In this document: positions 1-8,890 of the stretch, in pieces
Position numbering within the stretch: position 1 is the first letter of the stretch
Layout of the letters: every line of letters begins with the position of its first letter
Source of the DNA: Robertmurraya siralis
GTDB taxonomy: Bacteria; Bacillota; Bacilli; Bacillales; Cytobacillaceae
Assembly: GCF_005502275.1 (NCBI RefSeq)
Contig: NZ_SWLZ01000016.1
Span: 42,935 to 106,934, forward strand
DNA length: 64,000 nt
Reading direction: 5' to 3'
Program-made: the position numbers and the translations under genes
Notes under the pieces: generated by a model
Told to the model about the DNA's origin: nothing
Seen by the model: only the letters and a program-made list of their open reading frames with translations
Databases searched by the model: none

Positions 1-739
1 CACTTTTTCCGCCTTCTCTTAAATGTTTTAACGCCAATAGATGGGCAGCAATGAGGTCTTCTACATGAATGTAATCACGGATGCATGTCCCGTCCGCTGT
101 GTCATAATCTTCTCCAAAAATGGTAATATGCGGTCGCTGTCCAAGTGCTGTTTGGAGCAGGAGCGGAATTAAATGGGTTTCGGGAAAATGATCTTCTCCG
201 ATTTCTCCAGATTCTCTAGCGCCAGCCACATTGAAATATCGTAAGGAAACATACTTAATACCATGAGCTCTCTCGACCCAGCTCATGATTTTTTCCATCA
301 TTCGTTTTGTTTCTCCGTATGTATTCGTCGGATTCGTCGGCATCGTTTCCGAAATGGGTATAGTCTCAGGCTCACCGTAAGTAGCTGCTGTGGAAGAAAA
401 GACTATTTTTTTAACATCATATTCGTTCATTACTTGAAGCAAAATTTGTGTTCCATAAACATTGTTATTAAAGTATTTAAGTGGAACTTCCATCGATTCT
501 CCGACTAAAGAATGGGCTGCAAAATGGAGAACCGCATCGATCGCTTCTTGTTCGAACACGGATCGAAGGAATTCGATATGACGAATGTCCCCTTTATAAA
601 ATTTTGCTTTTGGATGAACCGCATCTTTATGTCCTGTCTCGAGATTATCAACAACGACAACCTCTTCCCCTTGATCAATTAATTGATAAACGGCGTGAGA
701 GCCTATATAACCAGCCCCACCTAAAACCAACACACTCAT
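1..739 (-). CDS. galE: UDP-glucose 4-epimerase, 3' end beyond the window
   Basis: Interconverts UDP-glucose and UDP-galactose with tightly bound NAD; cytoplasmic, Leloir pathway and cell-wall sugar supply. The reading frame is open from an ATG at 739 to the left edge, about 246 of the usual 330 or so codons. Seen: an N-terminal Rossmann motif GGAGYIGSH at residues 7-15, the FSSTAATYG segment with the catalytic Ser/Thr, the YGETK motif holding the catalytic Tyr and Lys, and the LRYFNVAGA stretch. The start is supported by GGAGGA eight bases upstream. No partner gene is visible on the right, where only a decayed acetyltransferase lies. Family assignment is firm; the exact sugar specificity is inferred. 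Confidence 0.93.
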   Translation of the reverse strand, partial: MSVLVLGGAGYIGSHAVYQLIDQGEEVVVVDNLETGHKDAVHPKAKFYKGDIRHIEFLRSVFEQEAIDAVLHFAAHSLVGESMEVPLKYFNNNVYGTQILLQVMNEYDVKKIVFSSTAATYGEPETIPISETMPTNPTNTYGETKRMMEKIMSWVERAHGIKYVSLRYFNVAGARESGEIGEDHFPETHLIPLLLQTALGQRPHITIFGEDYDTADGTCIRDYIHVEDLIAAHLLALKHLREGGKS

Positions 740-881
740 ATCCAAATTCCTCCGATTTCATTACCTTGTATTGTTAATAAAAGTTTAATATAGATTGAAG
801 CTAGAGGCAATTTGGGTGAAGCCGAGTTTCATGAGGCGAGTGAGCATTGTTAGGAGGAGCAAAGTGGAGCTTACATTCATT

Positions 882-1150
882 TCACCATGTAGTATGCATC
901 TATAAACGGCTGATCGACTTTTAAAAAATGCTTTTTTCCGCCTTCAATTTCAAAGCCCATTTTCTTTAGTGCAATATCGGTTGTATTGTGACTGTCAGTT
1001 CAAGTCTGTGAATGAGGCCCATACCTCTAACTCTTTAAATAATTGCGTCCCCTTTATCGGTGATTTTGAGCACAATGTACGCACTATGTTCCATTCCAAT
1101 ATCATTTTCTCGATTTGCTGTAGGTGACTGATTAAAGGGAATGGGAGAAA
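882..1150 (-). pseudogene. GNAT acetyltransferase remnant
   Basis: Reading leftwards, the strand encodes pieces of a GNAT N-acetyltransferase in more than one frame. A central piece contains GMEHSAYIVLKI, the next frame gives LFKELEVWA, and the C-terminal piece reads IALKKMGFEIEGGKKHF and ends MVK-stop at 882. These match the order of GNAT motifs (acetyl-CoA-binding strand, helix, then the xxLYxKxGF motif), but at least two frameshifts separate them and no start codon is in place. The gene is therefore dead or carries sequencing errors. Substrate unknown. Confidence 0.7.
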
Positions 1151-1187
1151 AGTAAAGATTGAGCGGAGGCAAATATGAAACCTGGGT

Positions 1188-1388
1188 TTAAGTAAATTTA
1201 CAGTTTCGTAATCTTTTCACGGCTTCCGTTCCAACGATACAACCAATTAATGAAAGAATTTCAATTGAAAAAAGCGCTTTAAAAACATAATAAAGGGTTG
1301 TTCCCAGCATAATATCATACGTAAAGATAGATTTTATTTTAGAACCTTCAATGGTGTAAAAGATAAATTTATGATTATTTGTCTTCAC
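1188..1388 (-). CDS. small hypothetical membrane protein
   Basis: A short frame of 66 codons from a GTG at 1388 (GGTGGAG lies just upstream); an in-frame ATG at 1442 is a longer alternative. The product has one clear hydrophobic stretch near the C-terminal half (TTLYYVFKALFSIEILSLIG) followed by a basic tail, which suggests a single-pass membrane peptide. I recognise no family. It stands between a dead acetyltransferase and another hypothetical membrane gene on the same strand, with poor conservation clues, so it may not be a real gene. Confidence 0.3.
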   Translation of the reverse strand: MKTNNHKFIFYTIEGSKIKSIFTYDIMLGTTLYYVFKALFSIEILSLIGCIVGTEAVKRLRNCKFT

Positions 1389-1518
1389 TCGCACTCCACC
1401 TTTTGGGTTGTTACTAATTTTATGCGATCGAGTGCTTGGCATATAAACAATAATTAAAAATATAGGTGTTTGTTAGGTTTTAAAATACGAATTTGAGTCT
1501 GTGTTAAACTCTTGGCTC

Positions 1519-1959
1519 TTACTTGTCAATGAATTTTTGATAACCATATAAAAATAAAGCCATTGCCATCGAGAGGTAAAAATGATGATACCGGGAAAAC
1601 TTCACATAGTTAAGAAATTGTGTTTTTTCAAAAAAGGCTATTAATGGAAATGAAAAAAGCAGATTTTGCAATAAATTTGTCAGTAAATATAACCAAAATT
1701 TCCCGTATGTTAATTTGAATGTCCAAAATGTAGCAACAGAAAAACCACACAAAACAAGAGACAAGATATTAATGATTTTATTTGAGATTCCGCCTTTAAC
1801 TTTAAATAAATTAAAATGTGCTCCAATAAAATTAATGGTCATTGTGATTAATAGAGACATGGTAGTTACTGGAAAAAATCGCTTAATTGTTTTTCGGGGA
1901 ATGAAATATAAGCTCCCTAAAGAAGAAATTAATAAAACTCGAATGAAATTAGTTACCAT
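1519..1959 (-). CDS. hypothetical four-helix membrane protein
   Basis: An ATG at 1959, ten bases after AGGAGG, opens a 146-codon frame. The product is strongly hydrophobic, with four probable membrane segments: FIRVLLISSLGSLYFI near the start, PVTTMSLLITMTINFIG, IINILSLVLCGFSVATFW, and a block around LYLLTNLLQNLLFSFPLI; a short basic tail follows. No catalytic motif or known domain is visible and I do not recognise the family. It is transcribed away from the lipoprotein gene that starts at 2379, so the two are divergent. Confidence 0.55.
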   Translation of the reverse strand: MVTNFIRVLLISSLGSLYFIPRKTIKRFFPVTTMSLLITMTINFIGAHFNLFKVKGGISNKIINILSLVLCGFSVATFWTFKLTYGKFWLYLLTNLLQNLLFSFPLIAFFEKTQFLNYVKFSRYHHFYLSMAMALFLYGYQKFIDK

Positions 1960-2378
1960 GGATGCACTTCCTCCTAAATTGGGATTCAATTAGAGTCCGT
2001 TCATTTTTTAATTGTGTACTTCAAGTTTAAAAACGAAAGTTGGGCATTTAAAAATGTGAATAAAAACGATTTTTTATTAGCAGCTGTAATGACTAAAACG
2101 ATTCAATAGCAAAGTGATTAATAAAGAAATTATATTTTTCTCGTTAAGGATAAAATTCCCTGACGTAAGCACTAATATGTAGGTGATTTGTAACTTTAAA
2201 TATTTTATTTATGTACACGTAAATTTTGGTAGCAATACTTGATAGGTGAAGGGGATGGAACAATGAGCTTATAAGCAGGGGAGAAAAACCCTACAGCTAT
2301 ATGTTTAAAAAAATGATGCCTATTTTTCCCAATATATTATACTATTGAATAATAGAGATAATATTGGAGGGTAACAAA
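1960..2378. other. intergenic stretch with no recognisable gene
   Basis: AT-rich spacer between the divergent membrane-protein and lipoprotein genes. It must hold both promoters, but I could not single out a convincing -35/-10 pair; TATTATACT near 2334-2342 is a possible -10 for the lipoprotein gene. No RNA structure or repeat was noticed. Confidence 0.4.
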
Positions 2379-2993
2379 GTGAAAACACGAAATATAATGA
2401 TACTTTTAGCGACTATAATGCTTTTAGTTTCTGCCTGTGGAAGTCGAGAAGCTAAACAAAATGAATCCAGCGAGAAAACCGATAATAAAACAGAGGGAAA
2501 TGAAAAGATAGAAGTAGATAAAAATTTATTAGATGTTGAGGTAACATTACCTGAGTCATTCTTTAAGGAACAAGAGCAGGATATTGCTCAAGTGATTGCC
2601 GAGGCAGAATCAGAAGGTATTAGTGTTACTAAGAATAGTGATGGGTCCTTAACTTATAAAATGTCAAAAGCAAAACATAAAGAAATGATGAGTGAGTTAG
2701 AAAACGAGACAAAAACTTCTATTGAAGAAATGAAAAATAGTGAAGATTTTGCCTCAATCAAAGATGTGGAATATAATAAGTCCTTTTCTGAGATCACTTT
2801 GGTGGTAATTAGAGAAAAATACGAGGGTAGTTTTGATGGCTTTGCAGTTTTAGGTGTGGCTATTAGCAGTATGTTGTATCAGATGTTTGATGGTGTGAAT
2901 CCTGATGATTATAAAGTAACCATCTTTCTAAAAGATGCTGATACTGGGGAAGTATTTGATACGATTATTTATCCAGAAGCATTGGAACAGTAA
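2379..2993 (+). CDS. putative lipoprotein
   Basis: A 204-residue secreted lipoprotein of unknown role. The GTG at 2379 is preceded by GGAGGG at good spacing. The N-terminus has a lipoprotein signal peptide: KTR, a hydrophobic core (IMILLATIMLLVSA) and a lipobox ending in Cys at about residue 20 (SACGS), where diacylglycerol would be attached. After the Cys comes a charged, Asn/Glu/Lys-rich linker, then a globular part with several acidic helices and an EKYEGSFDGFAVLG segment. No enzyme motif is seen. The following remnant at 2996 lies only two bases away but belongs to a different family. Confidence 0.75.
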   Translation: MKTRNIMILLATIMLLVSACGSREAKQNESSEKTDNKTEGNEKIEVDKNLLDVEVTLPESFFKEQEQDIAQVIAEAESEGISVTKNSDGSLTYKMSKAKHKEMMSELENETKTSIEEMKNSEDFASIKDVEYNKSFSEITLVVIREKYEGSFDGFAVLGVAISSMLYQMFDGVNPDDYKVTIFLKDADTGEVFDTIIYPEALEQ

Positions 2994-2995
2994 AT

Positions 2996-3190
2996 ACTAT
3001 AGAAAATGGAACCGAAGAAAGTATAACAATTGAAGCATTAAAAGTTTTCGCAGAAAAAAACGTTGATTTTGCCGACGCATTACTAAGTGTAAAATCTAAA
3101 GAAAATCTCCCCGTACTTACATGGGATAAAAAAGATTTAAAAAAATTAGAATGCGAATATTATTCACCTGAACAATTAATTGAAGCCTAA
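2996..3190 (+). pseudogene. PIN-domain protein, C-terminal remnant
   Basis: Sixty-five in-frame codons without a start codon encode the end of a PIN-domain ribonuclease-like protein. Visible are ALKVFAEKNVDFADALLS, containing the acidic FADALL helix of PIN toxins, and LPVLTWDKKDLKKLE, corresponding to the last acidic strand-helix of the fold. The first half, with the leading catalytic aspartate, is missing. Intact relatives are usually toxins of type II toxin-antitoxin pairs; no antitoxin gene remains here. This looks like a relic, cut at its 5' side at or near the end of the lipoprotein gene. Confidence 0.6.
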
Positions 3191-3260
3191 AATCAAATCA
3201 AAAAAATGCAAAATGATTTCGAAAACTCTAGTTTTCATTAGGATTCTAAGAAAAATAAAA

Positions 3261-3299
3261 AACGTCAATCCCTTGATACAATTGGGGTTGGCGTTTTTT
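3261..3299 (+). terminator. rho-independent terminator
   Basis: AACGTCAATCCC pairs with GGGGTTGGCGTT (with wobbles) around an 11-base loop and is followed by a run of T. It would end transcripts from the lipoprotein/PIN region. Confidence 0.75.
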
Positions 3300-3325
3300 G
3301 GTAGAACGCTTTAAAACATACAGGA

Positions 3326-3399
3326 CGTCCCAGGAGGGATTCGAACCCCCGACCTACAGTTTAGGAAACTGTTGCTCTATCCTGCTGAGCTACTGGGAC
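3326..3399 (-). tRNA. tRNA-Arg (anticodon CCU)
   Basis: A complete 74-nt tRNA without an encoded CCA end. The acceptor stem GTCCCAG/CTGGGAC, a D-arm with AGCTCAGCAGGATAGAGC, an anticodon stem ACAGT/ACTGT around loop TTCCTAA (anticodon CCT, reading AGG), and a T-arm with GGTTCGAATCC are all present. Discriminator base G. Degenerate copies of its 5' half follow at 3528 and 3682. Confidence 0.93.
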
Positions 3400-3710
3400 A
3401 TATTGAAATAAAATATATGATAATTTACGCACACAAAAGGAAACTGTCGTCCTGATTTCAGAAAGCAAACTCAAGGAGCGGCTCAATCAGTACGCTGTCG
3501 AAAAATCAGAGAAGCGGATTCGAACGTGCTCTATCCTGCTGAGCTACTGGGACATATTGAAATAAAATATATGATAATTTACGCACACAAAAGGAAACTG
3601 TCGTCCTGATTTCAGAAAGCAAACTCAAGGAGCGACTCAATCAGTACGCTGTAGAAAAATCAGAGAAGCGGACTCGAACGTGCTCTATCCTACTGAGCTA
3701 CTGGGACATA
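3374..3710 (-). repeat. 154-bp tandem duplication carrying tRNA-Arg 5' halves
   Basis: The stretch beginning GCTCTATCCTGCTGAGC at 3374 (inside the tRNA) recurs at 3528 and again, partially, at 3682: a period of exactly 154 bp, with only a few substitutions between units. Each later unit holds the first 27 or so bases of the tRNA on the minus strand, joined directly to a T-arm-like GGATTCGAAC or GGACTCGAAC, so the anticodon arm is absent. The truncated tRNAs cannot be functional. Confidence 0.85.
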
Positions 3711-4137
3711 ATTAACTTTACACGTGAAAGGAAATGCTCAAGAAGCAGTTCGTTCATGTGAAATGTTGTCCACGAATTTTCCTTTAAACATCCCCGTGTT
3801 TTTCCAATAATCAGCATTAACTATTATAAGTTATTCTCAGAAAAGGTCAAGTAGTACGAAGAGATGTTTAAAATAGCTGAGTTGAAACTTTCATTAGTAG
3901 GAAGCGTCTAATTAATAAGTATTATTTTTTGCTTGAAATTAAAGAAATTTATAAATATGGGCTCTCTAAAGTACAAGGTTATTTGGACAATAAATAAGGG
4001 TAAGAGAAGAGCGGATAGAGGCTTTTGCTGCATTAATACATTGTTAATTTTCTCCTTTTAAGAGGAATTTTGCAGAATCATATCGAAAATAAGTTAAAAT
4101 AGAAGAAACATCAAAAGCAAATTGCGGGAGGGAAAGC
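3711..4137. other. intergenic region upstream of yeaC
   Basis: No gene or convincing structure. A possible promoter for yeaC lies near the right end (TTGCAG at about 4071 and TAAAAT at about 4096), but its spacing is long and the call weak. GCGGGAGGG just before 4138 is the ribosome-binding site of yeaC. Confidence 0.4.
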
Positions 4138-5094
4138 ATGACACACGAACAATTGAATCCGACGATCGGAAGGATCTTAGAAAATATAGAAAAAGTAATG
4201 ATTGGAAAAAGAAATGTGGCGGAATTAAGTTTAGTTGCGCTGTTATCAGGTGGGCATGTCCTACTTGAGGATGTCCCAGGTGTAGGAAAGACAATGATGG
4301 TTCGTGCGCTTGCAAAATCGGTGAATGCCAAGTTTCGACGCATTCAGTTCACTCCTGATCTTCTTCCGTCCGATGTGACAGGTGTGTCTATTTACAATCC
4401 GAAAGAATTAGAGTTTCAATTTCGCCCAGGTCCGATTATGGGAAATATTATATTGGCTGATGAAATTAATCGTACTTCTCCTAAAACTCAATCGGCATTG
4501 CTGGAAGGAATGGAGGAAAGCAGTGTAACCGTTGACGGAATAACCCATCGTTTGGAGAAGCCTTTTTTTGTCATGGCGACGCAAAATCCTATTGAATACG
4601 AAGGAACTTATCCTTTACCAGAGGCCCAGCTTGATCGTTTCTTGTTAAAAATGAAAATGGGCTATCCTGATGTGAACGAAGAGATGGAAGTGCTTAGTCG
4701 TGCTCAAAGGACGATGCCAATTGAAGAGCTAGAGTCGGTTATCGATTTGAATGATCTTAGAGAACTACAAGAAAATATTAAACTTGTAACGGTAGATGAT
4801 ACGATTAAACGTTACATTGTCGATATCGTAAATGGAACACGAAGAAATAGCAGTGTCTACTTAGGTGCTAGCCCTCGTGGTTCGATTGCGCTTATGAAAG
4901 CGGCACAAGCATATGCTTATATGTATAAACGTGATTATGTACTACCGGATGATGTGCAATTTTTAGCGTCATATGTGCTTGCCCATCGAATTATTTTAAA
5001 ATCGGAAGCGAAGTTTGAAGGAATTTCAGCTGAGGATGTGCTGGAGCGTGTATTGGCTCGGGTGCCGATTCCAGTTCAAAGGCTTGTGAAATAA
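4138..5094 (+). CDS. yeaC: MoxR-family AAA+ ATPase
   Basis: A 318-residue AAA+ ATPase of the MoxR family, thought to act as a chaperone-like motor for neighbouring von Willebrand or DUF58 proteins. Seen: Walker A GVGKT at about residues 48-52, Walker B ILADEINR near residue 105, sensor-1 ATQNP, and the second-region motif SPRGSIALMKAAQAYA near the C-terminus. The ATG has GCGGGAGGG upstream. One base separates it from the DUF58 gene at 5096, which in turn overlaps the transglutaminase gene, so the three form an operon. The same trio stands before guaA in B. subtilis. Cellular function is not established; family assignment is firm. Confidence 0.93.
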   Translation: MTHEQLNPTIGRILENIEKVMIGKRNVAELSLVALLSGGHVLLEDVPGVGKTMMVRALAKSVNAKFRRIQFTPDLLPSDVTGVSIYNPKELEFQFRPGPIMGNIILADEINRTSPKTQSALLEGMEESSVTVDGITHRLEKPFFVMATQNPIEYEGTYPLPEAQLDRFLLKMKMGYPDVNEEMEVLSRAQRTMPIEELESVIDLNDLRELQENIKLVTVDDTIKRYIVDIVNGTRRNSSVYLGASPRGSIALMKAAQAYAYMYKRDYVLPDDVQFLASYVLAHRIILKSEAKFEGISAEDVLERVLARVPIPVQRLVK

Positions 5095-5095
5095 A

Positions 5096-6316
5096 ATGAG
5101 ACAATTTATGAATCGCATGAGGCCTGTGTGGAAGCTGTTAGTCCTATTATTTTTAGTTGTCTTGACCTTTTCCTATGCGATGTTTCAGGGAGGGTTTGTG
5201 AGTTGGTTTCTATTTTATAGTTTTCTTCCTTTTGCTTTATATAGTCTGGCACTGGTGTTTTATGGAGTTCGGCACATGACAGTGAAAAGAGAGTTTTTGA
5301 AAGAAGAATACCACGCAGGAGAAAAACTTAAAGTAAAAATCAAGTTGAAACGCCCCTCATCTTTTCCTCTTTTTTATATGATAATTGAGGATGACTTAAG
5401 CAATGAATTATTGGCCCCGACTCAGAAAGGTCAGATGAAAACATTTGTCTACCCCCATTTTCGTAAGGAAATAGATTTTGAGTATGTGATTGAATCCCTT
5501 CCACGAGGAGAACATCACTTAAAAGGAATTCACATTAAGTTTGGCGATCCTTTAGGGCTCATAGAAAAACAAATTCATATTGAAACAGAAGATGATAAGC
5601 TCCTTGTCTACCCAGCTTATGAAGAGATCATCTATCGGTTGATGGACAATCATTATGAGCAGGGAATGACTGCATCAAAGGAAAGAGTACAGAGGGATAC
5701 TTCTATGGCGATTGGAATTAGAGAATATCAACCGGGCGATCGTTATTCGTGGATTAACTGGAAGGCAACAGCGAAGAGAAATGACATTATGACTAAAGAA
5801 TTTGAACAACGGAAATCACATGATGTTTTCTTAATGATGGATTGTGCTCCAGATATCAGATTTGAGGCAATCGTTTCTTTTACCGCATCGCTGGTGAGAG
5901 GAATTTTGCGCAAAGGGGCCCAAGTCGGACTTCTTACTTATGGAGAGGAGAGAAGATTATTTCCGATCCAAGGTGGTGAGGGTCATCAGCAGCAACTTTT
6001 TTACCATTTGGCGAAAGTAAAGGATCGAAGTCCAGTAGCATTAGATGCTGTACTTGACAGTGAGAGCTTTATGATGTGGCAAAATGCTTCCTTTATGTTA
6101 ATCACTTCCCAATTAACGAAAGAGTTGGTAGAGAAAGCAAGTCAATTTTCCATGAGAACAGGAATGATGACGATATATCTGCTAAAAGAGGAGCAAGAAA
6201 CGATCGGCAGCAAAGAAATTGCCTTAAAAAGCGAAGCGAACTCAAGAGGCGTACGGGTTGTATTTGTTCATAATGGTCAGTTCTCCCAGGCTTTCTCGGA
6301 GGTGGGTAGAGGATGA
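5096..6316 (+). CDS. yeaD: DUF58 domain protein
   Basis: A 406-residue membrane-anchored protein. Two hydrophobic segments near the N-terminus (LLVLLFLVVLTFSYAMF and FLFYSFLPFALYSLALVFYG) anchor it. A beta-rich extra-membrane part follows, then the DUF58 core with REYQPGDRYSWINWKATAKR, the hallmark of the family, leading into a vWA-like fold (DVFLMMDCAP). It is translationally coupled to the MoxR gene before it and to the next gene (ATG at 6313 within its last codons). By analogy with other MoxR-DUF58-transglutaminase clusters it probably works with the ATPase on an envelope process. No enzyme activity is shown by the sequence. Confidence 0.9.
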   Translation: MRQFMNRMRPVWKLLVLLFLVVLTFSYAMFQGGFVSWFLFYSFLPFALYSLALVFYGVRHMTVKREFLKEEYHAGEKLKVKIKLKRPSSFPLFYMIIEDDLSNELLAPTQKGQMKTFVYPHFRKEIDFEYVIESLPRGEHHLKGIHIKFGDPLGLIEKQIHIETEDDKLLVYPAYEEIIYRLMDNHYEQGMTASKERVQRDTSMAIGIREYQPGDRYSWINWKATAKRNDIMTKEFEQRKSHDVFLMMDCAPDIRFEAIVSFTASLVRGILRKGAQVGLLTYGEERRLFPIQGGEGHQQQLFYHLAKVKDRSPVALDAVLDSESFMMWQNASFMLITSQLTKELVEKASQFSMRTGMMTIYLLKEEQETIGSKEIALKSEANSRGVRVVFVHNGQFSQAFSEVGRG

Positions 6317-8532
6317 ACGGAGGGAAATTACAAAGCAATATATTGAATATGTGGCTTTATATATGTGGCTTTCTTTTATTATGGGAATGGCTCAGACCGT
6401 TAAAACAGTTGACGGATACGGCCAACTTAACTGTCTTTATCATTTTTCTAGTCATATCGCTCGTTTTAGCTTATTTTAAGGTCAATATTTTTGTTCGAAA
6501 TGGCATTAAGCTGCTTTATGTTCTTTACACAATAAATCTGTTGTATTTTGAAGACTCCTTTTTTAAGCTGAAGTGGTTCTTTTATGTGACAGATTCAGTA
6601 ATTGAGAACATGCGAGCTGTATTTCAAGGGAGCTGGGTATCTTTAACCGATGACTTTCGAAGCATCCTTTTTTTCATCTTGCTTGGGCTAATGGCTTACC
6701 TGCTTCGATATTGGCTCATAAGTCGAAGGCAAATCTTCGTTTTCTTTTTTATGACTTTATTATATATTACCGTCCTTGATACATTTACTCCCTACGAAGC
6801 TGAATTTGCCATTGTCCGGACAATCGTAATTGGTTTTGCGCTTATGGGAATATTGACATTTTATCGGATTTTAGATCGGGAAAACCTGCAAATGCCAGCT
6901 GCTTTCGCGAGAAAATGGCTTATTCCATTGGTGGGGATGGTGTGCGTAAGTATTATTATTGGTTACGCTGCACCGAAGGCAAGTCCTATTTGGCCTGATC
7001 CAGTTCCATATATTAAATCCTATTCACAAGATAATCGTGAAGATGGAAATGGCAGCGGGGGGATACGAAAGGTCGGGTATGGAATGGATGACTCCACTTT
7101 GGGAGGTCCGTTCATGCCGGATGATACCGTTGTTTATGAGACGGAAGCGGATCATCGCCAGTATTGGAAGGTTGAAACGAAGGATGTTTATACAGGAAAA
7201 GGCTGGGTTATTGCTGAAGAGAACGGAGAAAAGATTGCCTTTGCCCAAGGAGAAGAGTTTCCGATTTCTAACTATACAGATGAAGAAATGACCGTGGATG
7301 AAAGAACAGCGACGATAAGGCCGTTTCTTCAATATCCTCATATTATTTATCCGTTAGGATTGAAAGTTGTTGAAAATGACATTGGGCATTCATACGAAGT
7401 GGATTTGAGCTTAGAAAAAATAAGTGGTGCTGATTTAGGAAATCTCCCGGGTATCGGTCAGTATACAGTGGAATATGAATCACCAAGATTCAGCATTCGC
7501 GGGATGATGAGTACGGTTGATCAAAACCATCCACTTTTAACAGAAGATTTCCTTGCCCGTTACACACAGCTGCCTGATGAATTGCCTGAGAGAGTAAGAG
7601 ACTTGGCGTTAGAGCTTACACAGGACAAAGAGAATTGGTATGAGAAAGCGAAAGCGATCGAAGACTATTTTGGTCGTGTAGATTTTCAATATGATCAGAA
7701 GGACGTAGCAGTTCCAGGAAGAAATGAAGACTATGTAGATCAGTTTTTATTTGAGACGCAGAAAGGCTACTGTGATAATTTTTCAACTTCAATGGTTGTG
7801 ATGCTTAGGTCGATTGGAATTCCAGCGCGCTGGGTTAAGGGTTACACGGAAGGCGATTTTCGCGGGATGACAGACTCAGGTAAGAGGCTGTATGTCATTA
7901 CGAATAATAATGCCCATTCATGGGTAGAGGTGTTTTTTCCTGAAGTAGGCTGGGTGCCGTTTGAGCCGACGAAAGGATTCTCGAATAACGCTCAATTTAC
8001 ATTTGATTTAGACAGTGAGCAGCCGGGTCAGCAGGATGATGTTTTAGAAGCGCCGGAGGCACCGGAAGTGGATAAACCAGAAGAAACGGATGCCCCTGAG
8101 CAATCTGCCCAAACTTCTTTTTCATGGAAAGATACTTTCGATAAGACTACGCAATTTTTGCGCACAAATTGGCTGTGGTTTGCAGCTGCGATTGCGGTGC
8201 TTACCTTAACAACCTACATTTTGTATAAAACACGACTAAAATGGCTTCCTTACTTTTTAATCTTCCGCTACAGGAGAAGAAAAAATGACGAGGATTTCCC
8301 TGAAGCATATATCGCCTTATTAACACAGTTAAATCGGTACGGCTTGAAGAGGAACCAGGAACAAACCTTAAGGGAATATGCCCGCTATGTCGACCATTAT
8401 TTTTCCAGTGGGGAGATGAGTGCATTAACCTCAACCTATGAGCAGTATCTTTATAAGGGGAAGTTGCAAGAGGGAAGCTGGGAAAATACAAAAGAATTGT
8501 GGGAAAATTTAATTAAAAAAACAATCGCTTGA
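6313..8532 (+). CDS. yebA: transglutaminase-like membrane protein
   Basis: A 739-residue protein with five or six membrane helices in the first 210 residues, a large extracellular part, a further helix at about residues 617-640 (WLWFAAAIAVLTLTTYILY), and a cytoplasmic C-terminal DUF4129-like tail. The transglutaminase core is clear: GYCDNFSTSMVVMLRSIGIP with the catalytic Cys at about residue 487, and NNAHSWVEVFFPEVGWVPFEP with the His and the partner acidic position. An acidic, Pro/Glu-rich linker (about 575-600) separates core and last helix. Its start overlaps the DUF58 stop by four bases. Its 3' end overlaps the guaA promoter. Likely a cell-envelope protein cross-linking or proteolytic enzyme; substrate unknown. 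Confidence 0.9.
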   Translation: MNGGKLQSNILNMWLYICGFLLLWEWLRPLKQLTDTANLTVFIIFLVISLVLAYFKVNIFVRNGIKLLYVLYTINLLYFEDSFFKLKWFFYVTDSVIENMRAVFQGSWVSLTDDFRSILFFILLGLMAYLLRYWLISRRQIFVFFFMTLLYITVLDTFTPYEAEFAIVRTIVIGFALMGILTFYRILDRENLQMPAAFARKWLIPLVGMVCVSIIIGYAAPKASPIWPDPVPYIKSYSQDNREDGNGSGGIRKVGYGMDDSTLGGPFMPDDTVVYETEADHRQYWKVETKDVYTGKGWVIAEENGEKIAFAQGEEFPISNYTDEEMTVDERTATIRPFLQYPHIIYPLGLKVVENDIGHSYEVDLSLEKISGADLGNLPGIGQYTVEYESPRFSIRGMMSTVDQNHPLLTEDFLARYTQLPDELPERVRDLALELTQDKENWYEKAKAIEDYFGRVDFQYDQKDVAVPGRNEDYVDQFLFETQKGYCDNFSTSMVVMLRSIGIPARWVKGYTEGDFRGMTDSGKRLYVITNNNAHSWVEVFFPEVGWVPFEPTKGFSNNAQFTFDLDSEQPGQQDDVLEAPEAPEVDKPEETDAPEQSAQTSFSWKDTFDKTTQFLRTNWLWFAAAIAVLTLTTYILYKTRLKWLPYFLIFRYRRRKNDEDFPEAYIALLTQLNRYGLKRNQEQTLREYARYVDHYFSSGEMSALTSTYEQYLYKGKLQEGSWENTKELWENLIKKTIA

Positions 8533-8558
8533 CCTGTCGATCTGCATGTTGTTACAAT
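8529..8558 (+). promoter_or_regulatory. sigma-A promoter of guaA
   Basis: TTGACC and TACAAT separated by 18 bases, just upstream of the riboswitch. The -35 box overlaps the stop codon of yebA, so guaA has its own promoter despite the tight spacing. Confidence 0.65.
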
Positions 8559-8597
8559 ATGTCTTAATTGGAACGATGAGCGTTTATAACATGAATC

Positions 8598-8666
8598 CTT
8601 CATATATCCTCGGTAATATGGTCCGAGAGTCTCTACCGAATCACCTTAAATGATTTGACTATGAAG
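8598..8666 (+). promoter_or_regulatory. purine riboswitch aptamer, guanine class
   Basis: The three-helix aptamer is complete: P1 CTTCATA/TATGAAG, P2 CTCGG/CCGAG with loop TAATATGG, junction AGTCTCTACC, P3 GAATCA/TGATTT with loop CCTTAAA. The specificity base in the last junction is C (GACTATG), which marks guanine or hypoxanthine binding, where adenine sensors have U. The P1 3' strand is also part of the 5' arm of the downstream terminator. Confidence 0.92.
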
Positions 8667-8724
8667 GCAGGAATATTCTATTTTAGCTACGAAACTAGAA
8701 TTCTGCCTTCACGTCATTTTTTTT
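8656..8724 (+). terminator. riboswitch expression platform terminator of guaA
   Basis: TGAC plus TGAAGGCAG (8656-8670, separated by two unpaired bases) pairs with CTGCCTTCA plus GTCA (8703-8716), topped by ATTCTA/TAGAAT, and runs straight into eight T. The 5' arm takes up nearly all of the aptamer's P1 3' strand, so aptamer and terminator exclude each other. Confidence 0.8.
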
Positions 8725-8890
8725 GGAGGAGACTCTAGTTTTTTTATTGCGGAGATAGAATGGTCACTCATATGAAGGATGGATAAAATACGGTATGGAA
8801 TAACACTTGCTAGAACCTCATTTACAGGAGTTATAAACACATAATGAGGCAAACTAGTACTGAGATTAAATAACGAGGTGGACGAAAGAG

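Noticed and set aside
263..777. Two plus-strand open frames opposite galE
   Set aside because: They lie antisense to a well-conserved galE frame on the minus strand and encode no recognisable protein.
1388..2993. Possible toxin-antitoxin locus around the lipoprotein and PIN remnant
   Set aside because: The PIN piece lacks its N-terminal half and no antitoxin-like gene is next to it.
3374..3710. CRISPR array reading of the repeats
   Set aside because: The unit is 154 bp, tandem without spacers, and derived from a tRNA gene; no cas genes are present.
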